Part shown: one piece after another, positions 1-10,080 of the stretch | Position numbering within the stretch: position 1 is the first letter of the stretch | Layout: each line of letters opens with the position of its first letter | DNA from: Arion vulgaris | Taxonomy: Eukaryota > Mollusca > Gastropoda > Stylommatophora > Arionidae | Direction: 5' to 3' | Assembly: GCA_020796225.1 (NCBI GenBank) | Contig: CM036769.1 | Span: 1,975,001 to 2,039,000 of the forward strand | Length of the DNA: 64,000 nt | Program-made: the position numbers and the translations under genes | The notes under the pieces: generated by a model | Database searches by the model: none | Told to the model about the DNA's origin: nothing | The model's input: the letters and a program-made list of their open reading frames with translations, nothing else

Positions 1-69
1 ATGTTTGGGGAAGATGTTACGGGAGCGAGATGGTGTAGGGAAGGAGGGTGGGCTGGTCGAGATAAGGTT

Positions 70-276
70 TTTTTTTTTCTCCCGGTCCAGAAGCACTTGA
101 GCTGAAAGCTCTTCGGCTCGGTGTCATGGACATCGTAACCCTTCAGCTCGGTGCCACGAACACCGTGAATCTGGGGAACCTGTAGCTTTTCTGTCAGTCC
201 GCGGAGTTGAACCCGCACTTACAGAGGACTAGTCACCCGTAGTCCAACGCGCTACGAACACGCTGGGCAGACGGGC
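70..276 (-). mobile_element. SINE-A copy 1 (tRNA-derived, poly-A tail)
   Basis: This is a non-autonomous Pol III retroposon read on the minus strand. Its tRNA-like head has a box A-like TAGCGCGTTGGA (243-254) and a box B-like GGGTTCAACTCC (about 204-215). The body carries two related GGCACCGAACCGAAG-type segments and ends in a poly-A tract (poly-T at 70-78). The insertion is flanked by a perfect 13-bp target-site duplication, TCGAGATAAGGTT, at 57-69 and 277-289. Two more copies lie in this window at about 46.1 and 50.4 kb, so the boundaries are supported by comparison. Poly-A tail plus TSD indicates LINE-driven retroposition. No protein is encoded. Confidence 0.9.
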
Positions 277-289
277 TCGAGATAAGGTT

Positions 290-1060
290 AAGGGGGCAGG
301 TAAGTAGGAAGATAACGTTGGTGGAAGAGATGTTAGTGGGAAGATAGGGTAGACGTGGAGAGAAGGTAGACGGAGAGAAAGTGTGTGAGAAGATAGTGTG
401 TGTGAGGTGGAGAAGGTGAGGGGAAGAAAGGATAGGTGAGGGAAAAGTGAGATGATGAAGAGGGAATGAAGGTAGATGAGAGAAGGTAGGAGAAGAAAAG
501 TTGAGTGTGAGAAGGTACATTAAGAGAAAGTTGGTATGAAGAAAGTGTGTGTGGGAAGTAGGTATGAAGAAAGTGTGTGTGGGAAGTAGGTATGAAGAAA
601 GTGTGTGTGGGAAGTGTCATTTTGTGGGAGAAGGGACTGAGAAGTTGTGGGGGAGAGTGTGCGTGGAAAGAGACGGCATAGGGGAGACGGGATGTGGGAA
701 GAAATAGGATGTGAGGGAGAAGGGAAGTGTGAAGAAATATCATGTGGGGGTGGGAGGAAGTGGGAAGACATATCATGTGGGGGAGAGGGGAAGGAAAGTG
801 GGAAGAGATAGCATGTGGGGGAGAAGGGAAGTGTGAAGAGATATCATGTGGGGGTGGGGAGAAGAGAAGTGTGAAGAGATATCATGTGGGGGTGGGGAGA
901 AGAGAAGTGTGAAGAGATATCATGTGGGGGTGGGGAGAAGAGAAGTGTGAAGAGATAGCATGTGGGGAGAAGAAAAGTGGGAAGAGATATCATGTGGGGT
1001 GAGAGGAAGTGAGTGTGAGTGTAAAGAGATGGCATTGAGGAGACGTGATGGAATTAAACC
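290..1060. repeat. G/A-rich minisatellite block
   Basis: The plus strand is almost pure purine plus T. It contains three copies of a 28-bp unit with TGAAGAAAGTGTGTGTGGGA (about 533-615) and a 38-bp unit with GATATCATGTGGGGG repeated with variants from about 720 to 1010. Units become irregular at both ends. It starts directly after the target duplication at the 5' head side of SINE-A. Open frames on the minus strand (Ser/His/Pro/Leu-rich) are a consequence of pyrimidine-rich sequence lacking stops, not genes. The next 240 bases hold only an (AT/CA)-rich patch near 1220-1255. Confidence 0.85.
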
Positions 1061-1299
1061 CACACCCCTTCCGTGTCCTATTTGATAAGCGAACGCTCTA
1101 TGCATTATGCTAATCCGTCTCAGGCGTAGAATATCAAAGAGAAGTGAAGTAATGATATAGATAATGAGAAGTGAAAGAAAATGGACGTAAGTGAATGAGA
1201 GTGCTTAACAGAAAGAGATATATATACACACACGCATTTATATATGTATATGTGTGTGGGTGGGGAATGGGAAAGGGGGGTGTAGCTGCCATTTTATCC

Positions 1300-1662
1300 T
1301 GACGCTCCTTCGTGGAGCCATCGGAATATTTTTCCAGAGATCCCTGTATTCAGTGTAGGTGAGATCGAGTTCCTAGTCCTATAGGAAACAAACGATAAAA
1401 CTAAGTCTCATGTTCACATGAGAAAAATAAAATATTCAAAATAGAGAAAAGCAGGCTGGAAATCTACTGCCTGAGCAAAATTCATTAGAAAAATTTTTAA
1501 ACGTCTAAATAATTTCACATTCTTCTAAATTACATCGGGGACCCTCGCCTGTGCAACGGAATTTGTACACTGCCGCTGAGATATTCCTGTGTAAGAAAAA
1601 GATCACAGCACACAGGGTTGTTCACCGAAGTGCAATGATGATAGTCCAATCAGTTAATAAGA
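1300..1662 (+). mobile_element. SINE-D copy (5' part degraded)
   Basis: It aligns by eye to the 35.3-kb SINE-D: a TTTTCCAGAGATCCCTG segment, a GTGAGATCGAGTTCCTAGTCC segment, AGCAGGCTGGAAA, then ACATCGGGGACCCTCGCC and TGTGTAAGAAAAAGATCAC, ending near CAATGATGATAGTCC. The usual (TCAA)n tail is reduced to CAATCAGTTAATA. The tRNA-like head is not recognisable here. SINE-D is the most abundant SINE of the window. The following ~170 bases show nothing identifiable. Confidence 0.75.
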
Positions 1663-1832
1663 AAAATGCAAATAACTAATTTAAATGTCTCCAAAGATAA
1701 CTCTGTGTTGTTCTTTTTCCAATTTATATTTGTATATTACTCGGTTGCATCCCTTTACATGCTGGCACGGGCCCATTCTGTTCAAAGTTTACGAGTTCAC
1801 AAATTATGATACATCGGTTTCAAGTAACTTTA

Positions 1833-2475
1833 CTCATCATCATCAAGGTGCGTATCCTTTATAGGACGTTGCTCTCTTTGCAGCACATCTGAAATTCACT
1901 CTGTCTCTAGCCAGTTCACCCACTTCGTCGATAGTCATGTTCATGGTTTCTTTAATATCTTGTAGCCATCTTCTTCTTGGTCTGCCTCTGCGTCCTGGGA
2001 CCCTGCCCTCTAATATTGTTCTCTCAGGCCATCGTGACGTTTGATGTGACCAAAGTATGTAATTTTTCTGTGTAGTATGTTGTTTATCAGCCAATTCTCT
2101 TTAACATTTAGTTCTTTCAGGACATGTGTGTTCTTTCTTTTTCTGTCCCTGGTATTCGTAGGATCTTTCTGTAGCATTTAGTTTCGAATGACTAGATTTT
2201 CGTTCGTGTTGTTTGTGAAATGGTCCATGATTTACAACCATAAGTAGTCACTGGAAAAATACATGCTCTCAATATTTTTAATTTTAATATTTTGCTGGTG
2301 CTTTGCCACATGTTCTTCATTGTGTTTAACTTCTTGATTGCTATTGTCAATCTTCTTGAGATCTCTTTGGAGCAGTCACCGTTATTGTTAATTATTGAGC
2401 CCAGATATTCGTAGCTTTCTACACATTGGAGTTCTTCATTGTTTATTTGGATGTTAGGTCAGACTTTTGATTTGT
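1833..2475 (-). mobile_element. LINE-A 3' end, reverse-transcriptase C-terminal fragment
   Basis: The minus strand encodes the last part of a non-LTR retrotransposon polyprotein, including GRPRRRWLQDIKETMNM and TIDEVGELARDRVNFR before a stop after SYKGYAP, then a short (ATG)n-type tail (CATCATCATC near 1834). Upstream sequence up to about 2460 matches, with stops and frameshifts, the more complete LINE-A copy at 10.95-12.37 kb (thumb and YGCESW region). It is 5'-truncated and dead: no RT catalytic YxDD box and no endonuclease are present in this piece. This domain is typical of RT proteins without an RNase H; the exact clade is not assigned. Confidence 0.8.
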
Positions 2476-2493
2476 CTACACTTTATTAGATTA

Positions 2494-2915
2494 GATCGAT
2501 TGATAGAATCATCATCATTGCACTTTGTTGATTAACCATATGTGATTCGATCTCTTTCTTACACAGGAAGATCACAGCTGCAGTGCACGAACTCCGTTGC
2601 ACTGGCGAGGGGCCCGATGTAATTTAGAAGATGATAAAATAATTTTGTAGGAATTTTTTCCCAATTTTTCAAAAAGACTTTGTCTAGGCAGCGGCTTTCC
2701 AGCCTGCTCTTTTCAATTTTGAACTGCCAAGGGTTCTTTTACGTGCTCAACTTTATCACGGGATCTACTTGTTAACATCCGTCTCCGATAGGAATAGAAA
2801 AACGGTCTGACCTACACTGAGATCATGGATCTCTGGTCAAATATCCCGATGGCTCTACGAGGGAGTGAGCTGAATATCTTTGGAACGAGACTCGAGCATC
2901 TAACTTCTACGCTAC
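2494..2915 (-). mobile_element. SINE-D copy, nearly full length
   Basis: On the minus strand this reads from the tRNA-like head (the minus-strand equivalent of the region at 2885-2915), through the CTCGTAGAGCCATCGGGATA-type and GATCCATGATCTCAGTGTAG-type segments, to the conserved 3' block (GTGTAAGAAAGAGATCG type) near 2550-2575 and a residual TCAA-like tail at 2494-2510. Its 5' edge runs without a break into the GCTACAGAGAC tandem array, so the element and the array share sequence there. Confidence 0.8.
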
Positions 2916-3827
2916 AGAGACGCTACACTACGCTACAGAGACGCCACACTACGCTACAGAGACGCTACACTACGTTACAGAGACGCTACACTACGCTACA
3001 GAGACGCTACGCTATGCTACAGAGACGCTACAGAGACGCTACACTATGCTACAGAGACGCTACACTACGCTACAGAGACGATACGCTACGCTACAGAGAC
3101 GCTACAGAGACGCTACACTATGCTACAGAGACGCTACGCTACGCTACGCTACGCTACGCTACGCTACAGAGACGCTACACTACGCTACAGAGACGCTACG
3201 CTACGCTACAGAGACGCTACAGAGACGCTACACTATGCTACAGAGACGCTACACTACGCTACAGAGACGATACGCTACGCTACAGAGACGCTACAGAGAC
3301 GCTACACTATGCTACAGAGACGCCACACTACGCTACAGAGACGCTACACTATGCTACAGAGACGCTACGCTATGCTCAGACGCTACGCTACGCTACGCTA
3401 CGCTACGCTCGCTACGCTACGCTCGCTACGCTACGCTACGCTACGCTACAGAGACGCTACACTACGCTACAGAGACGCTACGCTACGCTACAGAGACGCT
3501 ACAGAGACGCTACACTATGCTACAGAGACGCTACACTACGCTACAGAGACGATACGCTACGCTACAGAGACGCTACAGAGACGCTACACTACGCTACAGA
3601 GACGCTACGCTACGCTACAGAGACGCTACACTACGCTACAGAGACGCTACGCTACGCTACAGAGACGCTACACTACGCTACAGAGACGCTACGCTACGCT
3701 ACAGAGACGCTACAGAGACGCTACACTATGCTACAGAGACGCCACACTACGCTACAGAGACGCTACGCTACGCTACAGAGACGCTATAGAGACGCTACAC
3801 TATGCTACAGAGACGCTACACTACGCT
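2908..3827. repeat. GCTACAGAGAC / GCTAC compound minisatellite
   Basis: About 0.9 kb is built from an 11-bp unit GCTACAGAGAC and 5-bp units GCTAC, with the variants CACTAC, CACTATG and CGCTCG. The block order repeats imperfectly. None of the three plus frames meets a stop, giving three overlapping open frames of 242-349 codons made of YRDATL/LQRRY/HYATET repeats. These are artefacts: no unique N-terminus, no codon bias, and all frames are open equally. The unit matches the SINE-D 5' edge on its left. Confidence 0.95.
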
Positions 3828-3984
3828 CCCCCACCCTTTCCCCATTGAAGAAGAAGAAGCTGAATATCTTGTAAAATCATTTCCACTTATTTCCAAGTTT
3901 TCGTGGATAGTATACTATCTGTTTCCAACTCTCTTTTTTAAAATTGTATTCTTCTATATTTGTTTCTCATCGATACCAGATATT

Positions 3985-4400
3985 GTGTTATTGGTTACTA
4001 AACTGACGTCATTGCACTCCGGGTAGACCTATATGCGCTCAGTTTCCCCTAACATATATCGAAGAGTATGCATACTGATGGTTCATGTGACCCGCTGGTT
4101 AAACAACACACTCCTTACTCTGTCCCTCAGGTATCCAGTTCTTCTTGTATAACGGGCAACTGCAAACTGCTTAAATCGTTGGATCGATTCAACATCTATT
4201 TTAGTGTCCTCATCCAACAGACAGTCCCGAAGAGACCGACGAATATCCCCCTTATCCATCTTAAACTCCCCAACAACTGATGCTACTGATGCAAGCTTGT
4301 CCACTCTCTCATTACCGCAAACACCCGCATACACAGGACAGTAGATCCACATAAGCCTCTGGAAGCTAGAAACTTTGTTGGACGACATCTACTCATACCG
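3985..4400 (-). mobile_element. LINE-R fragment, RNase H C-terminal region
   Basis: The minus strand encodes a decayed RNase H end: WIYCPVYAGVCGNERVDKLA, where family members have the catalytic GHAGxDGNERAD. Here the catalytic His is Tyr and the final Asp survives. The linker MDKGDIRRSLRDCLLDED follows. This RNase H removes RNA from the cDNA hybrid in LINEs that encode it. The copy is inactive and truncated. Relatives lie at about 16.6-17.9 and 57.2-57.6 kb. Confidence 0.75.
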
Positions 4401-4459
4401 TAACCTGCCCTTATATCGATACCAGATAACAACCCATCTGGCTGTATCCATTTTCAATC

Positions 4460-4925
4460 TTTCTTTCTTTTCTTTTCTTCAATCCTGTTTTGTCTCACAT
4501 CGTCAGGATAAGTAAAGGTTTACAAGATCATAATCTTGTCTGCGCTTCAAAACTAGTGTGTTTCGTCGCCTGTTATTTCTGAGTCCATCTTTTACTTGGA
4601 CGGCCTTTTGTTGTGTATCCATTGTATCGGAGCATCATTGCTCTTTGAAGTACACTGTCTGTTGGTAGTCTGCTTATGTGGCCGAACCATTTAATTTGTT
4701 GTTTCTTGATAAAGTTCAGTTCTGATGTTGTACCCACTATTTTTCCTGATGTCCTCATTTCTCAACCGGTCTCTTCTTGTTACACCCAGCATTCTGCGTA
4801 GACACTTCATCTCTGTTGTGACTAGTTTTCTTCTATCATTTGATGTCAGTGTCCAGGTTTGGCACTGGTAACATAATGTTGGGAGAATGATTGTGTTGAA
4901 CAATGCTCTATTTGTGTTCATAATA
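4460..4925 (-). mobile_element. LINE-B fragment, RT C-terminal domain
   Basis: Two overlapping minus frames form one broken reading frame: LFNTIILPTLCYQCQTWTL then EMKCLRRMLGVTRRDRLR, followed after a frameshift near 4740 by LNFIKKQQIKWFGHISRLP and TKGRPSKRW. This is the thumb/C-terminal part of a non-LTR retrotransposon RT. A pyrimidine-rich stretch at 4460-4490 corresponds to a (GAAA)n-type 3' tail on the minus strand. No YxDD box is present. Relatives are at 25.06-25.78, 44.4-45.35 and 53.4-53.75 kb. From 4930 to 5245 I see nothing identifiable. Confidence 0.8.
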
Positions 4926-5249
4926 ACCCCTTTTCAATGAAAGATTTAATTCCTCGTTTGTTTAGTAAAGTATATCCTCTTTACAAATAGTGCTCTATAC
5001 AGTTCGGCTAGTCCAAATCAAAGTCAGACGTATATTTGCAATCTATCACAAGATTCAAACTGCAATCGTGTACTTGGATTCTTGGTTTCAATAACATACG
5101 ACACACGAGCTTGTGAAGCTTTTGAACACGTTTGAATTGAATATTTGTATGAGACATTTGTACAGGACAATTTTCCTAAACAAGTTTAGTTTCTGAACTG
5201 AATGAATTCATACTAAACATGTATGACAAGTGCATTGTGTAAGATATTG

Positions 5250-5757
5250 AAGGAAATGGAGATCAAAACATACACAGACTTGAGAATCTTGCAGTCAAAT
5301 GTGAAGTCAATGCTGTTCTATGACGCGGAAACGTGAAGGACACCAGAAACTACCAGGAAACTATAGACATTGAATGTTTATGTAGAATAGAGGAAATGAG
5401 ATGGTATGATACGATTACGAACGAGCAAATGAGATGGTATGATACGATTACGAACGAGGAAATGAGAGAAAAAAAACTAAGCAGATACCAGTATAGAAAG
5501 CGATAAGGAACAGACACTGGCGATGGATTAAGAGGATCGATCGGAAGTATTGCAAGACAGGGACTGTTTTGGAACCCGCAGGAAAAGAGGAGTAGGGGAA
5601 GGCCTAGACATACCAGGAGAAGAGAACTGGAGGCTGATATTAAAAGGATAGGTAAAACATGGAAAGAATTGGAAGGGATGACAGGAGAGATGAAGAGCTG
5701 GAAGAAGTTTGTTGAAGACCTGTGCTCCGTTGGGAGCTGAAAGGTTAAGATGAAATA
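5250..5757 (+). mobile_element. LINE-E 3' end, RT C-terminal fragment
   Basis: In shifting plus frames it reads FWNPQEKRSRGRPRHTRRRE, then LEADIKRIGKTWKELEGM, then SWKKFVEDLCSVGS. This is the well-known C-terminus of non-LTR retrotransposon RTs (WNPQGKRKRGRPRNTWRR type). It ends with an (AATA/AAATG)-type tail at 5749-5764. A 33-bp segment containing GAGATGGTATGATACGATTA is duplicated in tandem near 5396-5460. Several stops and frameshifts show it is dead. The same domain is the source of the 74-bp array at 46.9 kb. Confidence 0.8.
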
Positions 5758-5764
5758 AATAAAT

Positions 5765-5985
5765 GAAAATCAGGACATATCCTTTACAGAATGTAGCCAT
5801 CAAACACAGTAACCTAGTTGTTGATTTTCTAGGCACCACTCATACGTTCAGTAGTTTGTCATTGATTTCTGAACGGTGACGTCTATTTTTACCGTTCGTA
5901 AAAATCCAAGCCGAACAGACTTGCTTCCAAATTGCCCGTCGCGGAGCTGGAACTAGCTACGCTTGGGTTGTGATAGATTGTTTGT
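5765..5985 (-). mobile_element. SINE-C copy
   Basis: This is a minus-strand tRNA-headed SINE. The head lies near 5930-5985 (box B-like CTAGTTCCAGCTCC, degenerate), the body carries TTTTTACGAACGGTAAAAA-type sequence (about 5887-5907), and the tail domain includes the block also seen in SINE-B (GCAATGGCAAACTACTGAA type, here near 5848-5870) and CCTAGAAAATCA. The 3' end near 5765-5785 matches the AAAGGATATG terminus of the other copies. Compare copies at 35.15, 60.07 and 63.75 kb. Confidence 0.75.
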
Positions 5986-6067
5986 TAGGTAGGGATTACG
6001 CCTTTATATGACCGAGGCACGCCTTTTCAACCTAAGACATTTGTCGTTTTTTGGTTATATAAAGACT

Positions 6068-6915
6068 CAATGGCCTATTTTTTTTGTATAATTAACCATC
6101 CAACAAAAAACTAACAAATTACTGTTGTATAATTAACCATCCAACAAAAAACCACAACAAATTACTGTTGTATAATTAACCATCCAACAAAAAACCACAA
6201 CAAATTACTGTTGTATAATTAACCATCCAACAAAAAACCCCAACAAATTACTGTTGTATAATTAACCATCTTACCAAACAAAAAACCCCAACAAATTACT
6301 GTTGTATAATTAACCATCTTACCAAACAAAAAACCCCAACAAATTACTGTTGTATAATTAACCATCTTACCAAACAAAAAACCCCAATAAATTACTGTTG
6401 TATAATTAACCATCCTACCAAACAAAAAACCCCAACAAATTACTGTTGTATAATTAACCATCTTACCAAACAAAAAACCACAACAAATTACTGTTGTATA
6501 ATTAACCATCTTACCAAACAAAAAACCCCAACAAATTACTGTTGTATAATTAACCATCTTACCAAACAAAAAACCACAACAAATTACTGTTGTATAATTA
6601 ACCATCTTACCAAACAAAAAACCCCAACAAATTACTGTTGTATAATTAACCATCTTACCAAACAAAAAACCCCAATAAATTACTGTTGTATAATTAACCA
6701 TCTTACCAAACAAAAAACCCCAATAAATTACTGTTGTATAATTAACCATCTTACCAAACAAAAAACCCCAATAAATTACTGTTGTATAATTAACCATCTT
6801 ACCAAACAAAAAACCCCAATAAATTACTGTTGTATAATTAACCATCCTACCAAACAAAAAACAACAAAAAAAACAAAATATTGTTGTATAATTAACCATC
6901 CAACAACAACAAGAA
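6068..6915. repeat. 48-bp minisatellite (about 17 copies)
   Basis: The core unit contains TTACTGTTGTATAATTAACC followed by ATCTTACCAAACAAAAAACC. Early units lack the TTACCAA portion and are shorter. The 48-bp period is a multiple of three, so the minus strand keeps a 236-codon open frame of repeating MVNYTTVIYWGFLFGK. I treat that as an artefact because the frame simply follows the array edges and both flanks are non-coding. Variants CCCCAA/CCACAA/CCCCAATAA alternate along the array. Confidence 0.95.
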
Positions 6916-7030
6916 ACAAAGTGAAGCATATATTCACAAGAAAATCAGTACAAGGTGATCAATTTGTCGTCAGAATTACGCATGAATTTATAATGTGCGA
7001 AACCGTTTAACAATAACAGCACAATAAACA

Positions 7031-7783
7031 TTACTTTGGGTGGGCCATTCGGACTCTGGGCAACCCGTAGTAAACAAATTGAGCGGTTTGTAAGATTCCT
7101 TCCCCAAGACTTAAGATCTGGTTTGGGATATCTTGTCTCTGGTCATTGTCTAACTTGATGAACTGTTTCAGGGGCGTGATATAGAGGGCTGTCCCATACA
7201 CACCGTTTGAAGCAACAGAATCCACACTATCTGTCCCTTTTTCCAATTTGTCTTTCTCTAGTCGTCGAACTTCATCAACGATACGACCATTAACTGCGGT
7301 TCTCCACATTGTCCACATATGACGGTCTTTCAGTGGATCAAAAGATGTGTTTAGATAAGGGTTCTGAATGTATCCATTTTTAAAACTGGTGCCTTGTTGA
7401 GAGTTAACAGGCGATGTTGGGTTTTCTTTAGCCTGATGAGGCATTTCGTTGATTTTGTCCAGGCTGTGAAGGTCATTCTGATGGATCTGATCCACCGTTG
7501 CTGCATGTCTACCTTCTCTAGTTCTATCTTCGCTGCTTTTATTGTATTTGAGTATAGCCATTGCATTTTGATGAACTCTGTGACTGCTTTTGATTTCCTT
7601 CTCGCCGGGAGTATCAACAGAATTTGGCTGCTGTTCAGAGCTGTTTCTGCCTGGAATCTGACTATTGAATGGTACAACTTGTCCTTGAAGGCTATGTGCG
7701 TTACCATTCTGGTTCAAAGGTGTTCGTCCAGGTGTTTGACGCCTCACTATAGCCAAATCCGTGTTGTCTTCGCTTGTCGCCAT
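7031..7783 (-). CDS. Candidate host coding exon, unrecognised protein (250 aa if read from 7783)
   Basis: The minus strand holds the only long frame in the window that is neither repetitive nor transposon-like. I start at the ATG at 7781-7783 (MATSEDNTDLAIVRRQTPGR) because it has a good context (purine at -3, G at +4). It also lies about 30 bases inside a probable splice acceptor, whereas the longer ORF start (7831) lies upstream of that acceptor in presumed intron. The N-terminal 130 residues are rich in Q, N, S, H and charged residues and look disordered. The last ~95 residues look folded, with WTMWRTAVNGRIVDEVRRLE, VYGTALYITPLKQFIKL and ILQTAQFVYYGLPRV. No signal peptide or clear membrane helix is seen. 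It ends at TAA, but CCCAAA|GTAATG just before the stop could be a splice donor, so the protein may continue. I do not recognise the family. A decayed transposon ORF is the main alternative. Confidence 0.5.
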   Translation of the reverse strand: MATSEDNTDLAIVRRQTPGRTPLNQNGNAHSLQGQVVPFNSQIPGRNSSEQQPNSVDTPGEKEIKSSHRVHQNAMAILKYNKSSEDRTREGRHAATVDQIHQNDLHSLDKINEMPHQAKENPTSPVNSQQGTSFKNGYIQNPYLNTSFDPLKDRHMWTMWRTAVNGRIVDEVRRLEKDKLEKGTDSVDSVASNGVYGTALYITPLKQFIKLDNDQRQDIPNQILSLGEGILQTAQFVYYGLPRVRMAHPK

Positions 7784-7814
7784 TTCTTTCTTTCTTGTCG
7801 CTATTGCATTGGTT

Positions 7815-7832
7815 CTGTTGAAATAAATCAAA
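7815..7832 (-). promoter_or_regulatory. Probable 3' splice site before the 7031-7814 exon
   Basis: The minus strand reads GATTTATTTCAACAG followed by exon sequence AACCAATGC. The AG is at 7816-7815, with a T-rich stretch just upstream. The frame upstream of it (MIYFNR...) is therefore more likely intron than protein. No upstream exon can be pointed to: a LINE-D fragment begins about 60 bases further on. Confidence 0.45.
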
Positions 7833-7872
7833 TATATTTGTTAGTTAATGGAACGGTTAAATTTAACAAAGT

Positions 7873-8300
7873 TCTAGCTTCCAGCAACGTATGGGTGTGA
7901 AGCATGGATATTTAACAAAGCAGTGCAAAAACATATATGTGCTTTTGAATATAAGTGTTACAGAAGAGTCCTTGGTATATCTTGGACAGAGAAGAGAACA
8001 AATAGATCTATCCAGAAAGAACTCAAAATCAAAGAAAACTGGCTGATGCTACATGTAGAAATGAAAAAATTGTAGTATTTTGGACATATGAACAGACACA
8101 AGGGATGGAGAAGACCATCATGGAAGGAGGCAAACCGGTAAGGAAGAAGAAGAGGAAGACTACGTAGAAGATGGATTCAGGATGTAACTGATGGTTTGAG
8201 CATGACGGTTGGAGAGGCGGGACATCTGGCATATGAGAGAGAAATTCCGAAGTTAGAGTGTCAAAGTTCTGCTCAGGGCGAGCTATTTGATGACTTAAAA
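7873..8300 (+). mobile_element. LINE-D 3' end fragment
   Basis: The plus strand carries a decayed non-LTR RT C-terminus: YGCEAWIFNKAVQKHICAFE, then a decayed YRRVLGISWTEKRTNRS, then RRRWIQDVTDGLSMTVGEAG and HLAYEREI near the end, with stops and frameshifts. Its order (thumb, zinc-knuckle-like linker, GHMNRH-type, RRRW) matches copies at 43.9-44.33 and 61.14-61.88 kb. It is 5'-truncated with no catalytic motifs. Confidence 0.75.
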
Positions 8301-8375
8301 CAAAATTCAACATTAATATGAAAACAACGAAAAACGTTCCCAGACCAGAACCCTCCCCCTCCTTTCCGTAAATAT

Positions 8376-8508
8376 GTACACTCAAAGTACACACTTCATC
8401 ATGTACACACAAAGCACACACTTCTTCATGTACACACTTCTCTATGTACACACTTCTCTATGTACACACTTCTCTATGTACACACTTCTCTACGTACACA
8501 CTTCTCTA
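8376..8508. repeat. 16-bp minisatellite adjoining SINE-E
   Basis: The unit TGTACACACTTCTCTA is repeated about six times, preceded by diverged forms (CACACTTCATCATGTACACA, AAAGCACACACTTCTTCATG). The last unit runs into TCTCTATGGCGAAATAGTT, the first bases of SINE-E. The duplicated segment therefore ends exactly at the SINE 5' boundary. Confidence 0.85.
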
Positions 8509-8790
8509 TGGCGAAATAGTTAAGAAGTTTGCATGTCGTTCTGAAAACTATGGGTTCGAACATATTTGTTCATGTCCTGCATGTGCAACTTTTTTCTTGA
8601 GATCCCTAAGTTTTCTGCTGGAGTTACGGAGTTCTTGTTGTATGCAACACTTTCGGTAGATACCGTATGACTTCTGCCGATAGTAGTGGAGCCATATAAG
8701 AAATCCCGGTACATAGAAACCAAACCGTTGCCTTCTGGATCTCGACATATTAAACAAAGAAATATAGAACAGAAACATGGCAAATATAAA
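8505..8790 (+). mobile_element. SINE-E copy 1
   Basis: This is a tRNA-like head with a box A-like TAGTTAAGAAG (8517-8527) and a box B-like GGGTTCGAACA (8551-8561), followed by a body homologous to the copy at 34.85 kb (CTTGAGATCCCTAAGTTTTC..., GCTGGAGTTACGGAGTTCTTG). The first ~40 bases align without gaps to the 49-bp monomer of the giant array, with roughly three-quarters of positions identical by eye. No protein is encoded. Arrays flank it on both sides. Confidence 0.7.
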
Positions 8791-9378
8791 CTAGAGACCA
8801 GGAGAGCTATGCTGGCGGAGTATTGTTCATGACAGAGTTACCTAAGCCGGGCAGTTAAGAGGAGAGAGACCAGGAGAGCTATGCTGGCGGAGTATTGTTC
8901 ATGACAGAGTTACCTAAGCCGGGCAGTTAAGAGGAGAAGACCAGGAGAGCTATGCTGGCGGAGTATTGTTCATGACAGAGTTACCTAAGCCGGGCAGTTA
9001 AGAGGAGAAGACCAGGAGAGCTATGCTAGCAGGAGTATTGTTCATAACAGAGTTACCTAAGCCGGGCAGTTAAGAGGAGAAGACCAGGAGAGCTATGCTA
9101 GCAGGAGTATTGTTCATAACAGGGTTACCCAAACATGGCAGTTAAGAGGAGAAGACCAGGAGAGCTATGCTAGCAGGAGTATTGTTCATAACAGGGTTAC
9201 CCAAACATGGCAGTTAAGAGGAGAAGACCAGGAGAGCTATGCTAGCAGGAGTATTGTTCATAACAGGGTTATCCAAACATGGCAGTTAAGAGGAGAGAGA
9301 CCAGGAGAGCTATGCTGGCGGAGTATTGTTCATGACAGGGTTACCCAAACAGGACAGTTAAGAGGAGAGAGACCAGGC
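8790..9378. repeat. 71/72-bp minisatellite (about 8 copies)
   Basis: The unit starts GACCAGGAGAGCTATGCTGG, continues through GAGTATTGTTCATGACAGAG and ends GGGCAGTTAAGAGGAGA. Two subtypes segregate along the array: GGCGGAG...GAGTTACCTAAGCC (left) and AGCAGGAG...GGGTTACCCAAAC (right). This shows copies spread in local blocks. No frame is conserved. Confidence 0.95.
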
Positions 9379-9423
9379 TAAATGCGGTCTAATGGTCCAA
9401 CTGGTTGGGGGATTGCAAAACTT

Positions 9424-9567
9424 AGATTAGTAACACTTTTAAAGTGGAGACGGCCACTGGTCTGATATCGTTATATTACAGTAAACCTTTCATGTGGAGA
9501 CGGCCACTTGTCTGATATCGTTATATTACAGTAAACCTTTCACGTGGAGACAGCGACTGGTCTGATC
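9424..9567. repeat. 66-bp tandem repeat (about 2.2 copies)
   Basis: Units share GTGGAGACGGCCACTGGTCT followed by GATATCGTTATATTACAGTA. The third copy diverges after CTGGTCTGAT. No coding or structural signal is seen. Confidence 0.85.
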
Positions 9568-9599
9568 ATAATAAATTCAACCTTTCCCATAGAGATATG

Positions 9600-10023
9600 T
9601 TTGGGAAATCTCTGGCGCGGGAAGTAATGTGCTCTTCCTTTCTCCAAAATGTACTGGGTTTGTTCCCCGGTTGGAGCGATAGTGATATTTTTTACGAGAT
9701 CCCTGAACACAATGTAGGTGAAACCACGTTCCTAGTCCTATTGGGGACAGACGATACAACTTATATACCTTGTTCAACATTAGCACATAAAAGATGCATT
9801 TTAGTTGAAAATCGATACGAGTAGGCTGCAAAACTGCTGCCCGTGCAAAATTCAATTCACAGATTAAAATAAAATTCTTACAAAAAATTTTCATTATCTT
9901 CAAAATTACATTAGGAATTCTCGCCGGTGCTACGAAGTTCGTGCACGACCGCTTAGATCGTCCTATGTAACAATTAAAAAAAAAGAAATCTCAGCACATA
10001 TGGTCATTAACCGAAGTGGTCCT

Positions 10024-10080
<57 letters not shown>

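Noticed and set aside
2825..3874. Three overlapping plus-strand open frames of 242-349 codons (YRDATLRYRDATL repeats) as a repetitive protein
   Set aside because: All three frames are equally open because the 11-bp and 5-bp units contain no stop in any frame; there is no unique terminus and the unit matches a SINE edge.
4573..4921. Two separate small genes on the minus strand
   Set aside because: They are one LINE-B reading frame broken by a frameshift near 4740.
6219..6929. 236-codon minus frame of MVNYTTVIYWGFLFGK repeats as a membrane protein
   Set aside because: The 48-bp period is divisible by three, so any stop-free monomer gives this. Frame limits coincide with array limits.
9577..9903. 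108-codon minus frame, and similar frames in other SINE-D copies (35388, 39641, 58562, 58907)
   Set aside because: They are antisense readings of SINE-D; frames are not conserved among copies.
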